Positions 1 through 5,798 are shown, numbered from the stretch's first letter. The stretch: 6,724 nucleotides of DNA from CALKCV01 sp964609515 (GCA_964609515.1 CAZSTZ010000310.1:1-6724), one strand, 5' to 3'. Notes: generated by a model from the sequence alone, not told the origin. Program-made: numbers and translations.

Positions 1-22
1 ACCCAGTTGGTCTAATGGTTCA

Positions 23-48
23 GCTTGAGTTTCTACAACGAAACTAGC
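23..48. other. Small hairpin at the left edge
   Basis: AGTTTC (28-33) pairs with GAAACT (40-45) around TACAAC, extended by GCT/AGC (23-25 with 46-48) past a 2-nt bulge. It lies just beyond the large palindrome and may belong to the same element, whose other part is outside the window. It is not a tRNA. Confidence 0.35.
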
Positions 49-55
49 AAAGTAT

Positions 56-117
56 GGGTCTTCGGTACGAAGGTTTGCTAAAATTACCATTTTAGCAAAC
101 CTTCGTACCGAAGACCC
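56..117. repeat. Perfect 29-bp inverted repeat with 4-nt loop
   Basis: Bases 56-84 (GGGTCTTCGGTACGAAGG... to 84) are exactly complementary to 89-117, leaving the loop TACC. There is not one mismatch in 29 pairs. In RNA the stem could extend to positions 50-55/118-123 with wobble pairs and one mismatch. No T-run of terminator type follows closely on either strand. It abuts the tnpB relic, so it may be a small non-autonomous mobile unit or an interspersed palindromic repeat of this genome. Which one cannot be told from a single copy. Confidence 0.9.
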
Positions 118-227
118 GCATTTACTTTTTGGTTCTCTTCAAAGTTGACGTGCAACCCAAATAAAGTAGCTCATTTAACTTTTTGCTCATCATTTGGATA
201 GATTCGATATTTAGATATAGCTTTCAT
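118..227 (-). pseudogene. tnpB: Relic of an IS200/IS605-family tnpB (N-terminal fragment)
   Basis: From ATG 225-227 the minus strand reads MKAISKYRIYPNDEQKVK, a stop (TGA 171-173), then ATLFG in the same frame. This matches the TnpB start pattern (K-x-Y-x-Y-R-[IF]-Y-P-[NT]-x-x-Q, then L-x-x-x-F-G). After LFG the expected C-x-R-x-x-[WY]-N does not follow, so homology ends near 156. The frame is then open but unlike TnpB as far as TAA at 84-86, inside the palindrome. TnpB is the RNA-guided nuclease ancestral to Cas12; this fragment lacks every catalytic part and cannot be active. A minus-strand TATAAT box lies at 320-325, about 95 bp upstream. The family call is from pattern memory. Confidence 0.6.
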
Positions 228-335
228 TTTTCGACTTCTAATGAAATTAATAACATCTCCTAACGGCGCCAGCCCAAATTACCTTTTGTTATCGACAATC
301 TGACGGCAACATATAACCTATTATAACACCCAAAA

Positions 336-373
336 GCCTTAACAACTACTATTTTAAGGCGATTAAAATCGCC
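336..373. repeat. Two adjoining hairpins, possibly the left end of the tnpB element
   Basis: GCCTTAA (336-342) pairs with TTAAGGC (354-360) around an 11-nt loop. Sharing its last three bases, GGCGAT (358-363) pairs with ATCGCC (368-373) around TAAA. They stand about 110-145 bp upstream of the tnpB relic's start on its coding strand. IS200/IS605 elements carry subterminal hairpins that the transposase recognises, so these may be the left-end structures. The tip cannot be fixed without a second copy. Confidence 0.3.
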
Positions 374-474
374 GTTCGCTTTGAGTCCGCGCCTTTAAAA
401 AGACGTGGCTTTCAAGCTTTCGTCTTCCTTTCGTAAATTTCAAGAAATATATCGATCTGCTGTTGACATTTTAC

Positions 475-499
475 CAAAAAAGCGGGTTTAAAGCCCCGC
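475..499 (-). terminator. Intrinsic terminator, minus strand
   Basis: On the minus strand GCGGG and CCCGC (plus-strand 495-499 and 482-486) form a 5-bp all-GC stem with an 8-nt loop, followed directly by six T (plus-strand A run 476-481). It lies 211 bp past the rsgA stop and is the best candidate for the end of the dnaJ-tusA-rsgA transcript. A T-run also lies on the plus-strand side (509-515), but ten bases away from the stem. Confidence 0.5.
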
Positions 500-553
500 C
501 CTGGCGACTTTTTTTAGTTTCTAAATTGTAAGTAATTTTTTAAGTAAAAATTC

Positions 554-559
554 TATAAT
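554..559 (+). promoter_or_regulatory. Perfect -10 box TATAAT for the small plus-strand unit
   Basis: Consensus TATAAT, 11 bases before the Shine-Dalgarno stretch, so transcription would start near 566 with a very short leader. No TTGACA-like -35 box lies at normal spacing. Instead, the direct repeat TAAGTAA occurs at 529-535 and 541-547, one repeat per 12 bp, just upstream. This could suit an activator-dependent promoter; that is inference. Confidence 0.45.
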
Positions 560-570
560 AACAGTACAAA

Positions 571-580
571 AAGGAGGTGA
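571..580 (+). promoter_or_regulatory. Unusually complete Shine-Dalgarno sequence
   Basis: AAGGAGGTGA, extended upstream by further A residues, is complementary to essentially the whole 3' tail of bacterial 16S rRNA (TCACCTCCTTT). Spacing is 8-9 bases to ATT 586 or TTG 587. This is far stronger than any ribosome-binding site of the large genes in this window. It is either a ribosome-binding site of a highly translated small gene or a 16S-binding segment of an RNA. Confidence 0.7.
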
Positions 581-663
581 AGAAAATTGTACGGACATTT
601 TTCGAGTATCTGCGTGCTACAGTCAACAAACTGATTAATTGTGGGATTTATTTAGCACGCTAG
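577..663 (+). CDS. Candidate 28-codon small protein, unrecognised
   Basis: The frame begins at GTG 577-579 (which sits inside the Shine-Dalgarno stretch) or, more plausibly by spacing, at ATT 586-588. It ends at TAG 661-663. From GTG it starts MKKIVRTFFEYLRATVNK and ends INCGIYLAR, a basic, possibly amphipathic helix with one Cys. A TATAAT box at 554-559 and a very strong ribosome-binding sequence stand in front of it. There is no ATG. An alternative TTG start (587-589) in another frame gives only 15 residues. It points toward rsgA, ending 46 bp before that gene's stop codon. I do not recognise the peptide. The stretch could instead be a non-coding RNA that happens to carry an anti-16S sequence, so coding is uncertain. 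Confidence 0.35.
   Translation: MKKIVRTFFEYLRATVNKLINCGIYLAR
612..660 (+). other. 8-bp stem within the small plus-strand unit
   Basis: GCGTGCTA (612-619) is exactly complementary to TAGCACGC (653-660), enclosing 33 nt that hold a smaller CAGT/ACTG stem (620-623 with 630-633). No U-run follows, so it is not a standard terminator. It would fold most of the candidate reading frame and is the main argument that the transcript may be a structured RNA. Confidence 0.4.
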
Positions 664-709
664 TGGTACTTTAAATTGGGACATCTTCTGGGAAAATACT
701 CCTTATAAC

Positions 710-1810
710 TTAAAACCGATCCAACTCCTCGCAGAGATCCTGTAACTTCTGGTGTTCCACTCGGCGAGAAGAACGTCTATATTTTTTACTTTCTAGTTTC
801 GGTTCTAACTTGTGCTTGCCACCCGCCTTACTTTTTGCCTTCAAACTCGACTCCGCATCCGGTTGTTGCTGCAATGCTTCTTGACGCGCCATCGCCTCAT
901 CTAAAAACATCAAATAATGTTCGTAACGTTCCCACTCGCCCCTAACCGCGCAATTTGGTTCGCAACGATGCAAGCAGTCGCTAAACTGACAGTCGCTCGC
1001 ACTCAACCGTTCTCTACCCTCGGGAAAAAGGCAGACTAACTCAAGAGGATCGCATTCCAGTTGCGGTTGGTTGAAACCGGGAGAATCTGCCAGCAACCCC
1101 CCCATCGGCAGATCGAATAGTTCGACGTGACGAGTAGTATGTCGCCCTCGGGCAAGTTTGCCGGACACTTCCCCCACTCGCAAGTTGATTTCTGGAATTA
1201 AGCGGTTAATTAAACTAGATTTACCTACCCCAGAAGAACCAGAAATCAGTGTTATCTTATTTGTTAATTCTATAACTAAACTTGTATCGTTATATTTGCT
1301 CTTTTCTAAAATACCGGTATTGTTATTGACGCTAACAAACAACGGTTCGTATCCCCAAGCAGAAATGCGATCGCGCCAGCGCTCTATTTCTTCATCTGTC
1401 ACTAAATCGCACTTGTTTAAACACAATGTTACTTCCAATCCCGTAGATTCTGCCTTGACCAAAAAGCGACTCAATACCAAAGGTTCTAAATCCGGTTCTG
1501 CCACAGCAAACATCAATAAAATGCAATTGGCATTAGCGATTGGGGGCCGGGTTAGTACCGTTTTGCGAGGCAACACTTCTGCGATGGCCCCTCTTCCCCC
1601 TACCCAATCCGGTTCCTCTACCACCACCCGATCGCCCACCATCACCTTTTGGCCAATTTTCTTCAAGCGCGATCGTCTGGTACAGAGCAAAGAATCTGCT
1701 AGACCTTCTCTTGCTTTTTCCTCTAAATTCTGGTAAGCAGACTCAAACCTTACCAAATAAAAATTCGCTTGAACGGCAACCACCGTCCCCACCAAATTAG
1801 ACGCACTCAT
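710..1810 (-). CDS. rsgA: RsgA, circularly permuted GTPase for 30S ribosome assembly
   Basis: RsgA (YjeQ) is a GTPase that checks late 30S subunits and releases assembly factors such as RbfA. From the ATG at 1808-1810 it has 366 residues. An N-terminal OB-fold covers about 1-90. The GTPase motifs occur in permuted order: G4 NKCD (132-135), G1 GSSGVGKS (191-198), the switch region RGRHTTR (221-227) and G3 DSPGF (242-246). The zinc domain C274-x4-C279-x-H281-x5-C287 matches the family spacing. The last about 45 residues are Lys/Arg-rich, as expected for rRNA contact. The frame stays open upstream to a possible ATG at 1933, but those 41 residues lie inside the TusA-like gene in another frame and do not resemble RsgA. 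The 1810 start gives the ATGA coupling and the normal N-terminus. Confidence 0.96.
   Translation of the reverse strand: MSASNLVGTVVAVQANFYLVRFESAYQNLEEKAREGLADSLLCTRRSRLKKIGQKVMVGDRVVVEEPDWVGGRGAIAEVLPRKTVLTRPPIANANCILLMFAVAEPDLEPLVLSRFLVKAESTGLEVTLCLNKCDLVTDEEIERWRDRISAWGYEPLFVSVNNNTGILEKSKYNDTSLVIELTNKITLISGSSGVGKSSLINRLIPEINLRVGEVSGKLARGRHTTRHVELFDLPMGGLLADSPGFNQPQLECDPLELVCLFPEGRERLSASDCQFSDCLHRCEPNCAVRGEWERYEHYLMFLDEAMARQEALQQQPDAESSLKAKSKAGGKHKLEPKLESKKYRRSSRRVEHQKLQDLCEELDRF
1367..1374. repeat. HIP1 palindrome GCGATCGC inside rsgA
   Basis: An exact GCGATCGC octamer in the coding region of rsgA, the third copy in this window. Confidence 0.85.
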
Positions 1811-2070
1811 GGGAGAGGACGGCGGACTTTCAGGGTAAAATAGCCAGAACAGTCCCGAACTTCTTCTATCTTGTAACCTTCCATCGTCAGACTGTCCGGC
1901 ACTTGCTCTATGGGTTCTCCAGGATCTAGCCACACTTCCAACAGCGACCCCGGTGCCATTTGCTCCAAACGCAGTTTTGCGCGCACGAAATTAATCGGGC
2001 AAGGAGTACCTCGCAAATCCATTTGGACATCTGGTGCAATTTTATTTTCGGTTTCAGAACTCCGATCCAT
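1807..2070 (-). CDS. TusA/SirA-family small protein (possible sulfur carrier)
   Basis: 87 residues with the compact fold pattern of the TusA/YedF/SirA family: LDLRG-type strand (MDLRGTPCP, 17-25), a helix (FVRAKLRLEQM), the turn GSLLEVWLDPGEPIEQVPDSL and a last strand SGYFTLKVRR. In E. coli, TusA Cys accepts persulfide sulfur from IscS for tRNA 2-thiouridine; other family members act in sulfur oxidation or have unknown roles. Cys24 is present, but the usual CPxP reads CPIN (24-27), with Asn in place of the second Pro. I therefore do not give the symbol tusA. The start is well placed: GATGAGG, a good Shine-Dalgarno sequence, overlaps the dnaJ stop 7 bp upstream. The TGA stop overlaps the rsgA start as ATGA (1807-1810), so the two are probably translationally coupled. 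Substrate unknown. Confidence 0.88.
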   Translation of the reverse strand: MDRSSETENKIAPDVQMDLRGTPCPINFVRAKLRLEQMAPGSLLEVWLDPGEPIEQVPDSLTMEGYKIEEVRDCSGYFTLKVRRPLP

Positions 2071-2077
2071 GATAGCC

Positions 2078-3202
2078 TCATCTTTGAAACAAACCGCCTA
2101 AAAACCCACCAAAACCTCCCTCATCGGTGCGATCGCCCCTCAGCTTCGCCAGCTCTTCCAGCAGTTCTCGTTCCTCAGCAGTAATCTTAGTGGGAATCTT
2201 CACCTCGATAGTTATTAAATGGTCCCCCCTACTTACTGGGTTACCCAACCGAGGCACTCCTTGATTTTCCAGAGTCAGAACCGTACCCGGTTGAGTTCCT
2301 GGAGGAATCGTTAGTTCTGTTTCTCCATCCACAGTACTTACCCGCAAGCGACAACCCAAAATTGCTTGTAGATAACTAATTTTTAATTCCGAGAGAACAT
2401 TAATTCCATCTCGTCGAAATAGTGGGTCATCTTTTACAGCCAAAAACACATACAGATCCCCTGCTTGGCCACCTCGGCGACCTGCATCTCCTTCGTTAGA
2501 AACCCGCAAGCGCGTACCGTTATCCACCCCGGCCGGGATCGTAATTTTTAACTTTTTAGTAACTTCGTTTTGCCCCTTGCCCCCACAAGTCGGACATTTT
2601 TCTTCTATTACTTCACCAGTGCCGTTACAACTCGGACATACCGACACCTGAGTAAAGCTACCGAAGGGGGTTCTCGTAGCGCGACGGACTTGACCCGTTC
2701 CGCTGCAAGTCGAACAAGTTTTGGGAGCAGTGCCTGCTTTGGCCCCCGTTCCGCTACAAGTTTCGCAAGTTTCTAAATGCTTGATCCGGAGTTCTTTTTC
2801 CCCACCGAACACTGCTTCTGTGAAGTCCAGGGTAAGGTCTATTCGCAGGTCGTCCCCGCGTACCGGGCCCGTGCGCCTGCGAGTTTGAGTGCCCATTCCC
2901 CCTGAAAAACCGCTAAAGAAGCTTTCAAATATATCAGCGAAGCTGTCGCCGAAGTCTGTGGAGAACCCTTGTCCTGCTCCTCCCGAGACTCCTGCTTCGC
3001 CAAAGCGATCGTAACGAGTTTTTAATTCTGGGTCAGAAAGAATCTCGTAGGCACGATTTATTTCTTTAAAGCGGTCTTCCGCGCCAGCTTCTTTGTTTAC
3101 ATCTGGGTGATATTTGCGAGCTAGGCGACGATAGGCACGCTTTAATTCCTCTTTGTCGGCGTTGCGGGTAACACCTAGTATTTCGTAGTAGTCGCGGGCC
3201 AT
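2078..3202 (-). CDS. dnaJ: DnaJ (Hsp40) co-chaperone, type I with zinc-finger domain
   Basis: J-domain co-chaperone that delivers unfolded substrates to DnaK and stimulates its ATPase. 374 residues, the normal full length. J domain at about 4-68 with the essential HPD at 32-34 (KYHPDVNK), then a Gly/Phe-rich linker at about 71-106. The zinc-binding domain has four CxxCxGxG-type repeats: C146/C149, C163/C166, C189/C192 and C203/C206. Substrate-binding beta domains run to about 340. The end is Gly/Phe-rich (GGFGGFLGGLFQR), an extra tail of unknown role. The start ATG at 3200-3202 yields the canonical MARDYYEILGV; no clear Shine-Dalgarno precedes it. It is the first gene of a tight trio: its TGA lies 7 bp before the next start. 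All four zinc repeats make it a classical type I DnaJ rather than a CbpA-like protein. Confidence 0.97.
   Translation of the reverse strand: MARDYYEILGVTRNADKEELKRAYRRLARKYHPDVNKEAGAEDRFKEINRAYEILSDPELKTRYDRFGEAGVSGGAGQGFSTDFGDSFADIFESFFSGFSGGMGTQTRRRTGPVRGDDLRIDLTLDFTEAVFGGEKELRIKHLETCETCSGTGAKAGTAPKTCSTCSGTGQVRRATRTPFGSFTQVSVCPSCNGTGEVIEEKCPTCGGKGQNEVTKKLKITIPAGVDNGTRLRVSNEGDAGRRGGQAGDLYVFLAVKDDPLFRRDGINVLSELKISYLQAILGCRLRVSTVDGETELTIPPGTQPGTVLTLENQGVPRLGNPVSRGDHLITIEVKIPTKITAEERELLEELAKLRGDRTDEGGFGGFLGGLFQR
2129..2136. repeat. HIP1 palindrome GCGATCGC in the 3' part of dnaJ
   Basis: An exact GCGATCGC octamer inside the dnaJ coding sequence, one of three in the window and a cyanobacterial genome marker. 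Confidence 0.85.
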
Positions 3203-3566
3203 AGAGTTGCTTGCCTGAAGCTAATTAACAATATCCTGGCTAACTTGCCAGGAGTTACATTTTTTTACTTTAGTTCACCGAAATACTTCCGGTAATTGTT
3301 GGGCAATAGATTTTTTCGGGTTTCCCCTCTATCTATCCCCCGCCAAAAGTTAGTTTAACACGGGTGCATCTCCTGAATGTAATTTCCATTACTTACACTC
3401 GTAATCCTACTCATAACCAGTACCCAAAAATGCTTGCATCTCAATGCCAGTTTTTGTTAATGGTTAATAGGTAATCAACCCCACCATTAAGTTTTTGTCC
3501 ATTTACAAATATCCGATGCACCCAAAACCTTAAATAGGGATTTAATTTTCTCAAATTACCACTTTA
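3203..3566 (-). other. 364-bp non-coding gap between dnaK and dnaJ
   Basis: No credible gene is present on either strand; only frames under about 20 codons occur. The gap holds the dnaJ leader hairpin (annotated separately), an 8-bp stem TTAATGGT/ACCATTAA (3457-3464 with 3483-3490) without a U-run, and a 9-bp direct repeat AGTTTTTGT at 3449-3457 and 3490-3498. I find no clear -35/-10 pair on the minus strand. Its length compared with the tight dnaJ-tusA-rsgA spacing suggests that dnaK transcription ends here and dnaJ has its own promoter; this is inference. Confidence 0.5.
3235..3252 (-). promoter_or_regulatory. Hairpin in the dnaJ leader
   Basis: CCTGGC (3235-3240) pairs with GCCAGG (3247-3252) around a 6-nt loop, ending 33 bp before the dnaJ start codon on the minus strand. 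It is not followed by a U-run in the dnaJ direction. It could be a leader structure or an mRNA-stability element. On the plus strand a run of seven T lies six bases after it, but no plus-strand gene leads into it. Function unknown. Confidence 0.35.
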
Positions 3567-5798
3567 CTACAGAAAAGGATTTTTTTCAAGTTCGTTCTCA
3601 GAATCTTCTTCCCTTGGACTTTGTTGATTTTCCGTCGTCGGCTCCTCTAATTCTAACGGTGTCAATTCTGGATTTAGTTCGCTATCTAGGGTTTCTGGCA
3701 TTTCCAGGCTTGGTGGAGGTTTTGGAGGTTCCTTGCGTTTAAGAGTTTCTGGGGGTTTTTTCTTTATTTCCGTTGTCGGCTTAGTTTCTGGCTTCTTGGT
3801 TTCTGGCTTGGTTTCTGGCTTAGTTTCTAGCTTGGTTTCTGGCTTGGTTTCTGGCTTAGTTTCTGGCTTCTTGGTTTCTGGCTTGGTTTCTGGCTTGGTT
3901 TCTGGCTTGGTTTCTGGCTTTGGCTCTGGAGTTGGTGAAGTTTCTTTCGGTGTTGCTTGCCCTACCGACTCTGTTGTCGGGCCACTAGCTCCTACGTTGT
4001 AAACTGATTCTCCCATAGCAAATAGAGTTGCCTTGAAAACATCCATCTGTTCTTTCAATTCTTCGTAGGAAATATTAGGAGCTGCAACAGCCCGTTCTAA
4101 AACTTCATACTCTTTTTCTCCTTCTACTTTCAGTTCTTCATCTATCAAATTCTCATGGTCTTCTAGGGTTGCTTTATAATTATAGAACAGAGCCTCAACC
4201 TGATTTTTTAGCTCCACCACTTGTTTTTGTTTTTCATCTTCTTCAGCGTAGGCGTAGGCTTCTTTTTGCATTTTTTCTATTTCCGCCTCTGTCAACCCAC
4301 CCGTATTTGTTATTTCAATACCTTGTTCTCGTCCGGTGCCTTTATCAACTGCAGTTACCTTGAGGATGCCATTAGCATCTATATCGAAATTCACTTCTAT
4401 TTGGGGCACTCCACGGGGAGCTGGTGGAATTCCTTTTAATAGGAACTTACCCAAACTTTTATTATCTTTTACCATGGCCCTTTCCCCTTGGAGGACGTGA
4501 ATTTCCACCGAAGTTTGTCCGTCAACAGCAGTAGAATACATTTGATAGCGACTGGAAGGGATTGTAGTATTTCGTTCTATTACCTTAGTGAATATGCCCC
4601 CCAGAGTTTCCAGTCCCAAAGACAAAGGCGTAACGTCCAAAAGCAAGACATCCTTTACCTCGCCACCCAAAACCCCAGCTTGAATGGCCGCACCCAAGGC
4701 CACCGCTTCATCTGGATTTACAGAGCGATCGGGAGAGCTGCCATCAAAAAAATTACTTATGGCTTCTTGGACTGCCGGAATTCTAGTAGAACCTCCCACT
4801 AGAATAATCTTGCCGATCTCTTCTGGCTTCAGAGCCGCATCCTTGAGGGCCTGTTCTACCGGCTTGATGGTAGCATCTATCAGGTCTTTTACCAGTTCTT
4901 CAAATTTAGAGCGGCTTAATTCCATCTCCAGATGTTTTGGACCCGTATCATCTGCTGTAATAAACGGCAAGTTGATGTTAGTGGCATCAGAGTCAGACAA
5001 TTCTATTTTTGCTTTTTCCGCTGCTTCTTTCAGCCTTTGCATGGCCATTTTATCTGGAGACAGATCCGTACCTTCTCGGGTTATAAATTCTTCTACCATC
5101 CACTGAACTATTGAATTGTCGAAGTCATCTCCTCCCAGATGGTTGTTACCAGAGGTTGCTTTAACTTCAAATATTCCATCCCCCAGTTGAAGAATAGAGA
5201 CATCAAAAGTCCCACCTCCCAGGTCAAACACCAAGATTATCTGCTCTTCATCCTGCTTGTCCAAACCATAAGATAAGGAAGCTGCCGTTGGTTCGTTAAT
5301 TATCCGCAGAACTTCCAGCCCAGCAATAGTTCCAGCATCTTTAGTCGCTTGTCTTTGGGCATCCGTGAAGTAGGCCGGGACCGTAATTACAGCTTGAGTT
5401 ACTTCTTCCCCTAGATAGGTTTCAGCATCCTGCTTGAGCTTTTGCAAGATCATGGCCGAAATTTCTTGTGGGGTGTAATTTTTCCCTCTTATTTGGACAT
5501 TTACCGTATTATCTTTGCCCTTTACGCAGGTATAGGGAACGCGACTTCTTTCGGCTTCGGTGTCCTCCCAGCGCCTACCGATGAAGCGTTTAATGCTGTA
5601 AATCGTATTTACAGCATTAGTTACCGACTGCCGTTTGGCCAATTGGCCTATCAAACGTTCTTTTCCCTTGCCAAACCCGACAATACTTGGTGTTGTCCGT
5701 CCTCCCTCGGAATTGGCTATTACGAATGGTTGGCCTGCCTCTAATACAGCCACGCAACTGTTGGTCGTACCCAAGTCAATACCAATGACTTTTCCCAT
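3567..5798 (-). CDS. dnaK: DnaK (Hsp70) chaperone with long repetitive C-terminal tail
   Basis: ATP-driven Hsp70 that binds exposed hydrophobic peptide segments, with DnaJ and GrpE as partners. 743 residues. ATPase domain: IGIDLGTTNSC (5-15), INEPTAASLSYG (167-178), VFDLGGGTFDVSIL (190-203), ILVGGSTRIPAVQ (332-344). Interdomain linker DVLLLDVTPLSL (383-394), then the substrate-binding beta domain and a helical lid to about residue 600. Residues 627-676 are 12 Lys-Pro-Glu-Thr-type repeats, followed by a Lys/Pro-rich part and a Glu-rich tail ending NPFL. Ordinary DnaK is about 610-640 residues, so about 100 are extra. Cyanobacteria have several DnaK paralogues; the grpE neighbour and the extra length recall the DnaK1 type (as I remember Synechocystis), which is inference. 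The ATG at 5796-5798 gives the conserved MGKVIGIDLGTT start. No internal stop or frameshift is visible. Confidence 0.97.
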   Translation of the reverse strand: MGKVIGIDLGTTNSCVAVLEAGQPFVIANSEGGRTTPSIVGFGKGKERLIGQLAKRQSVTNAVNTIYSIKRFIGRRWEDTEAERSRVPYTCVKGKDNTVNVQIRGKNYTPQEISAMILQKLKQDAETYLGEEVTQAVITVPAYFTDAQRQATKDAGTIAGLEVLRIINEPTAASLSYGLDKQDEEQIILVFDLGGGTFDVSILQLGDGIFEVKATSGNNHLGGDDFDNSIVQWMVEEFITREGTDLSPDKMAMQRLKEAAEKAKIELSDSDATNINLPFITADDTGPKHLEMELSRSKFEELVKDLIDATIKPVEQALKDAALKPEEIGKIILVGGSTRIPAVQEAISNFFDGSSPDRSVNPDEAVALGAAIQAGVLGGEVKDVLLLDVTPLSLGLETLGGIFTKVIERNTTIPSSRYQMYSTAVDGQTSVEIHVLQGERAMVKDNKSLGKFLLKGIPPAPRGVPQIEVNFDIDANGILKVTAVDKGTGREQGIEITNTGGLTEAEIEKMQKEAYAYAEEDEKQKQVVELKNQVEALFYNYKATLEDHENLIDEELKVEGEKEYEVLERAVAAPNISYEELKEQMDVFKATLFAMGESVYNVGASGPTTESVGQATPKETSPTPEPKPETKPETKPETKPETKKPETKPETKPETKLETKPETKPETKKPETKPTTEIKKKPPETLKRKEPPKPPPSLEMPETLDSELNPELTPLELEEPTTENQQSPREEDSENELEKNPFL
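3771..3920 (-). repeat. 12-bp tandem array encoding KPET repeats in dnaK
   Basis: About 150 bp of near-identical 12-bp units (plus strand approximately GTTTCTGGCTTG), coding residues 627-676 of DnaK. There are 12 units: ten KPET, one KLET and one final KPTT. Two units carry an extra Lys codon (KKPET), making them 15 bp. All length changes keep the frame. Third-position variation (ACC or ACT for Thr) and the Leu variant show the array is not completely fresh. Positively charged Lys alternates with Glu, so a disordered, low-complexity segment is expected. Confidence 0.95.

Noticed and set aside
1..60. Possible tRNA at the left edge (ACCCA/TGGGT ends and an internal stem)
   Set aside because: No T-loop GGTTCRA in the right place, no anticodon arm geometry and no cloverleaf could be drawn.
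463..492. TTGACA (463-468) with TTTAAA (487-492) as a plus-strand promoter
   Set aside because: The -10 half lies within the terminator stem and loop, the spacing is 18 bp and the -10 box is poor; the TATAAT at 554 is a better candidate.
1158..1736. 192-codon plus-strand frame opposite rsgA
   Set aside because: It lies fully antisense to a clearly conserved gene, has no family resemblance and no ribosome site worth noting.
1811..1933. Longer rsgA start at 1933 adding 41 residues
   Set aside because: The extra residues overlap the TusA-like gene in another frame and do not resemble RsgA; the ATG at 1810 gives the normal N-terminus and ATGA coupling.
3362..3523. 9-bp inverted repeat GGGTGCATC/GATGCACCC bracketing 162 bp of the dnaK-dnaJ gap
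   Set aside because: A 9-bp match in a 364-bp region is not far from chance, there is no target duplication or coding remnant, and homology stops sharply at both ends.
3771..3920. CRISPR-like array
   Set aside because: Units are 12 bp without spacers and keep the dnaK frame; it is a coding tandem repeat.
3733..4002. Plus-strand frame with VSGL-type repeats, resembling a fibrous protein
   Set aside because: It is the antisense shadow of the dnaK KPET array; a 12-bp repeat keeps several frames open.
4684..5106. 140-codon plus-strand frame opposite dnaK
   Set aside because: Antisense shadow of the conserved DnaK ATPase region.
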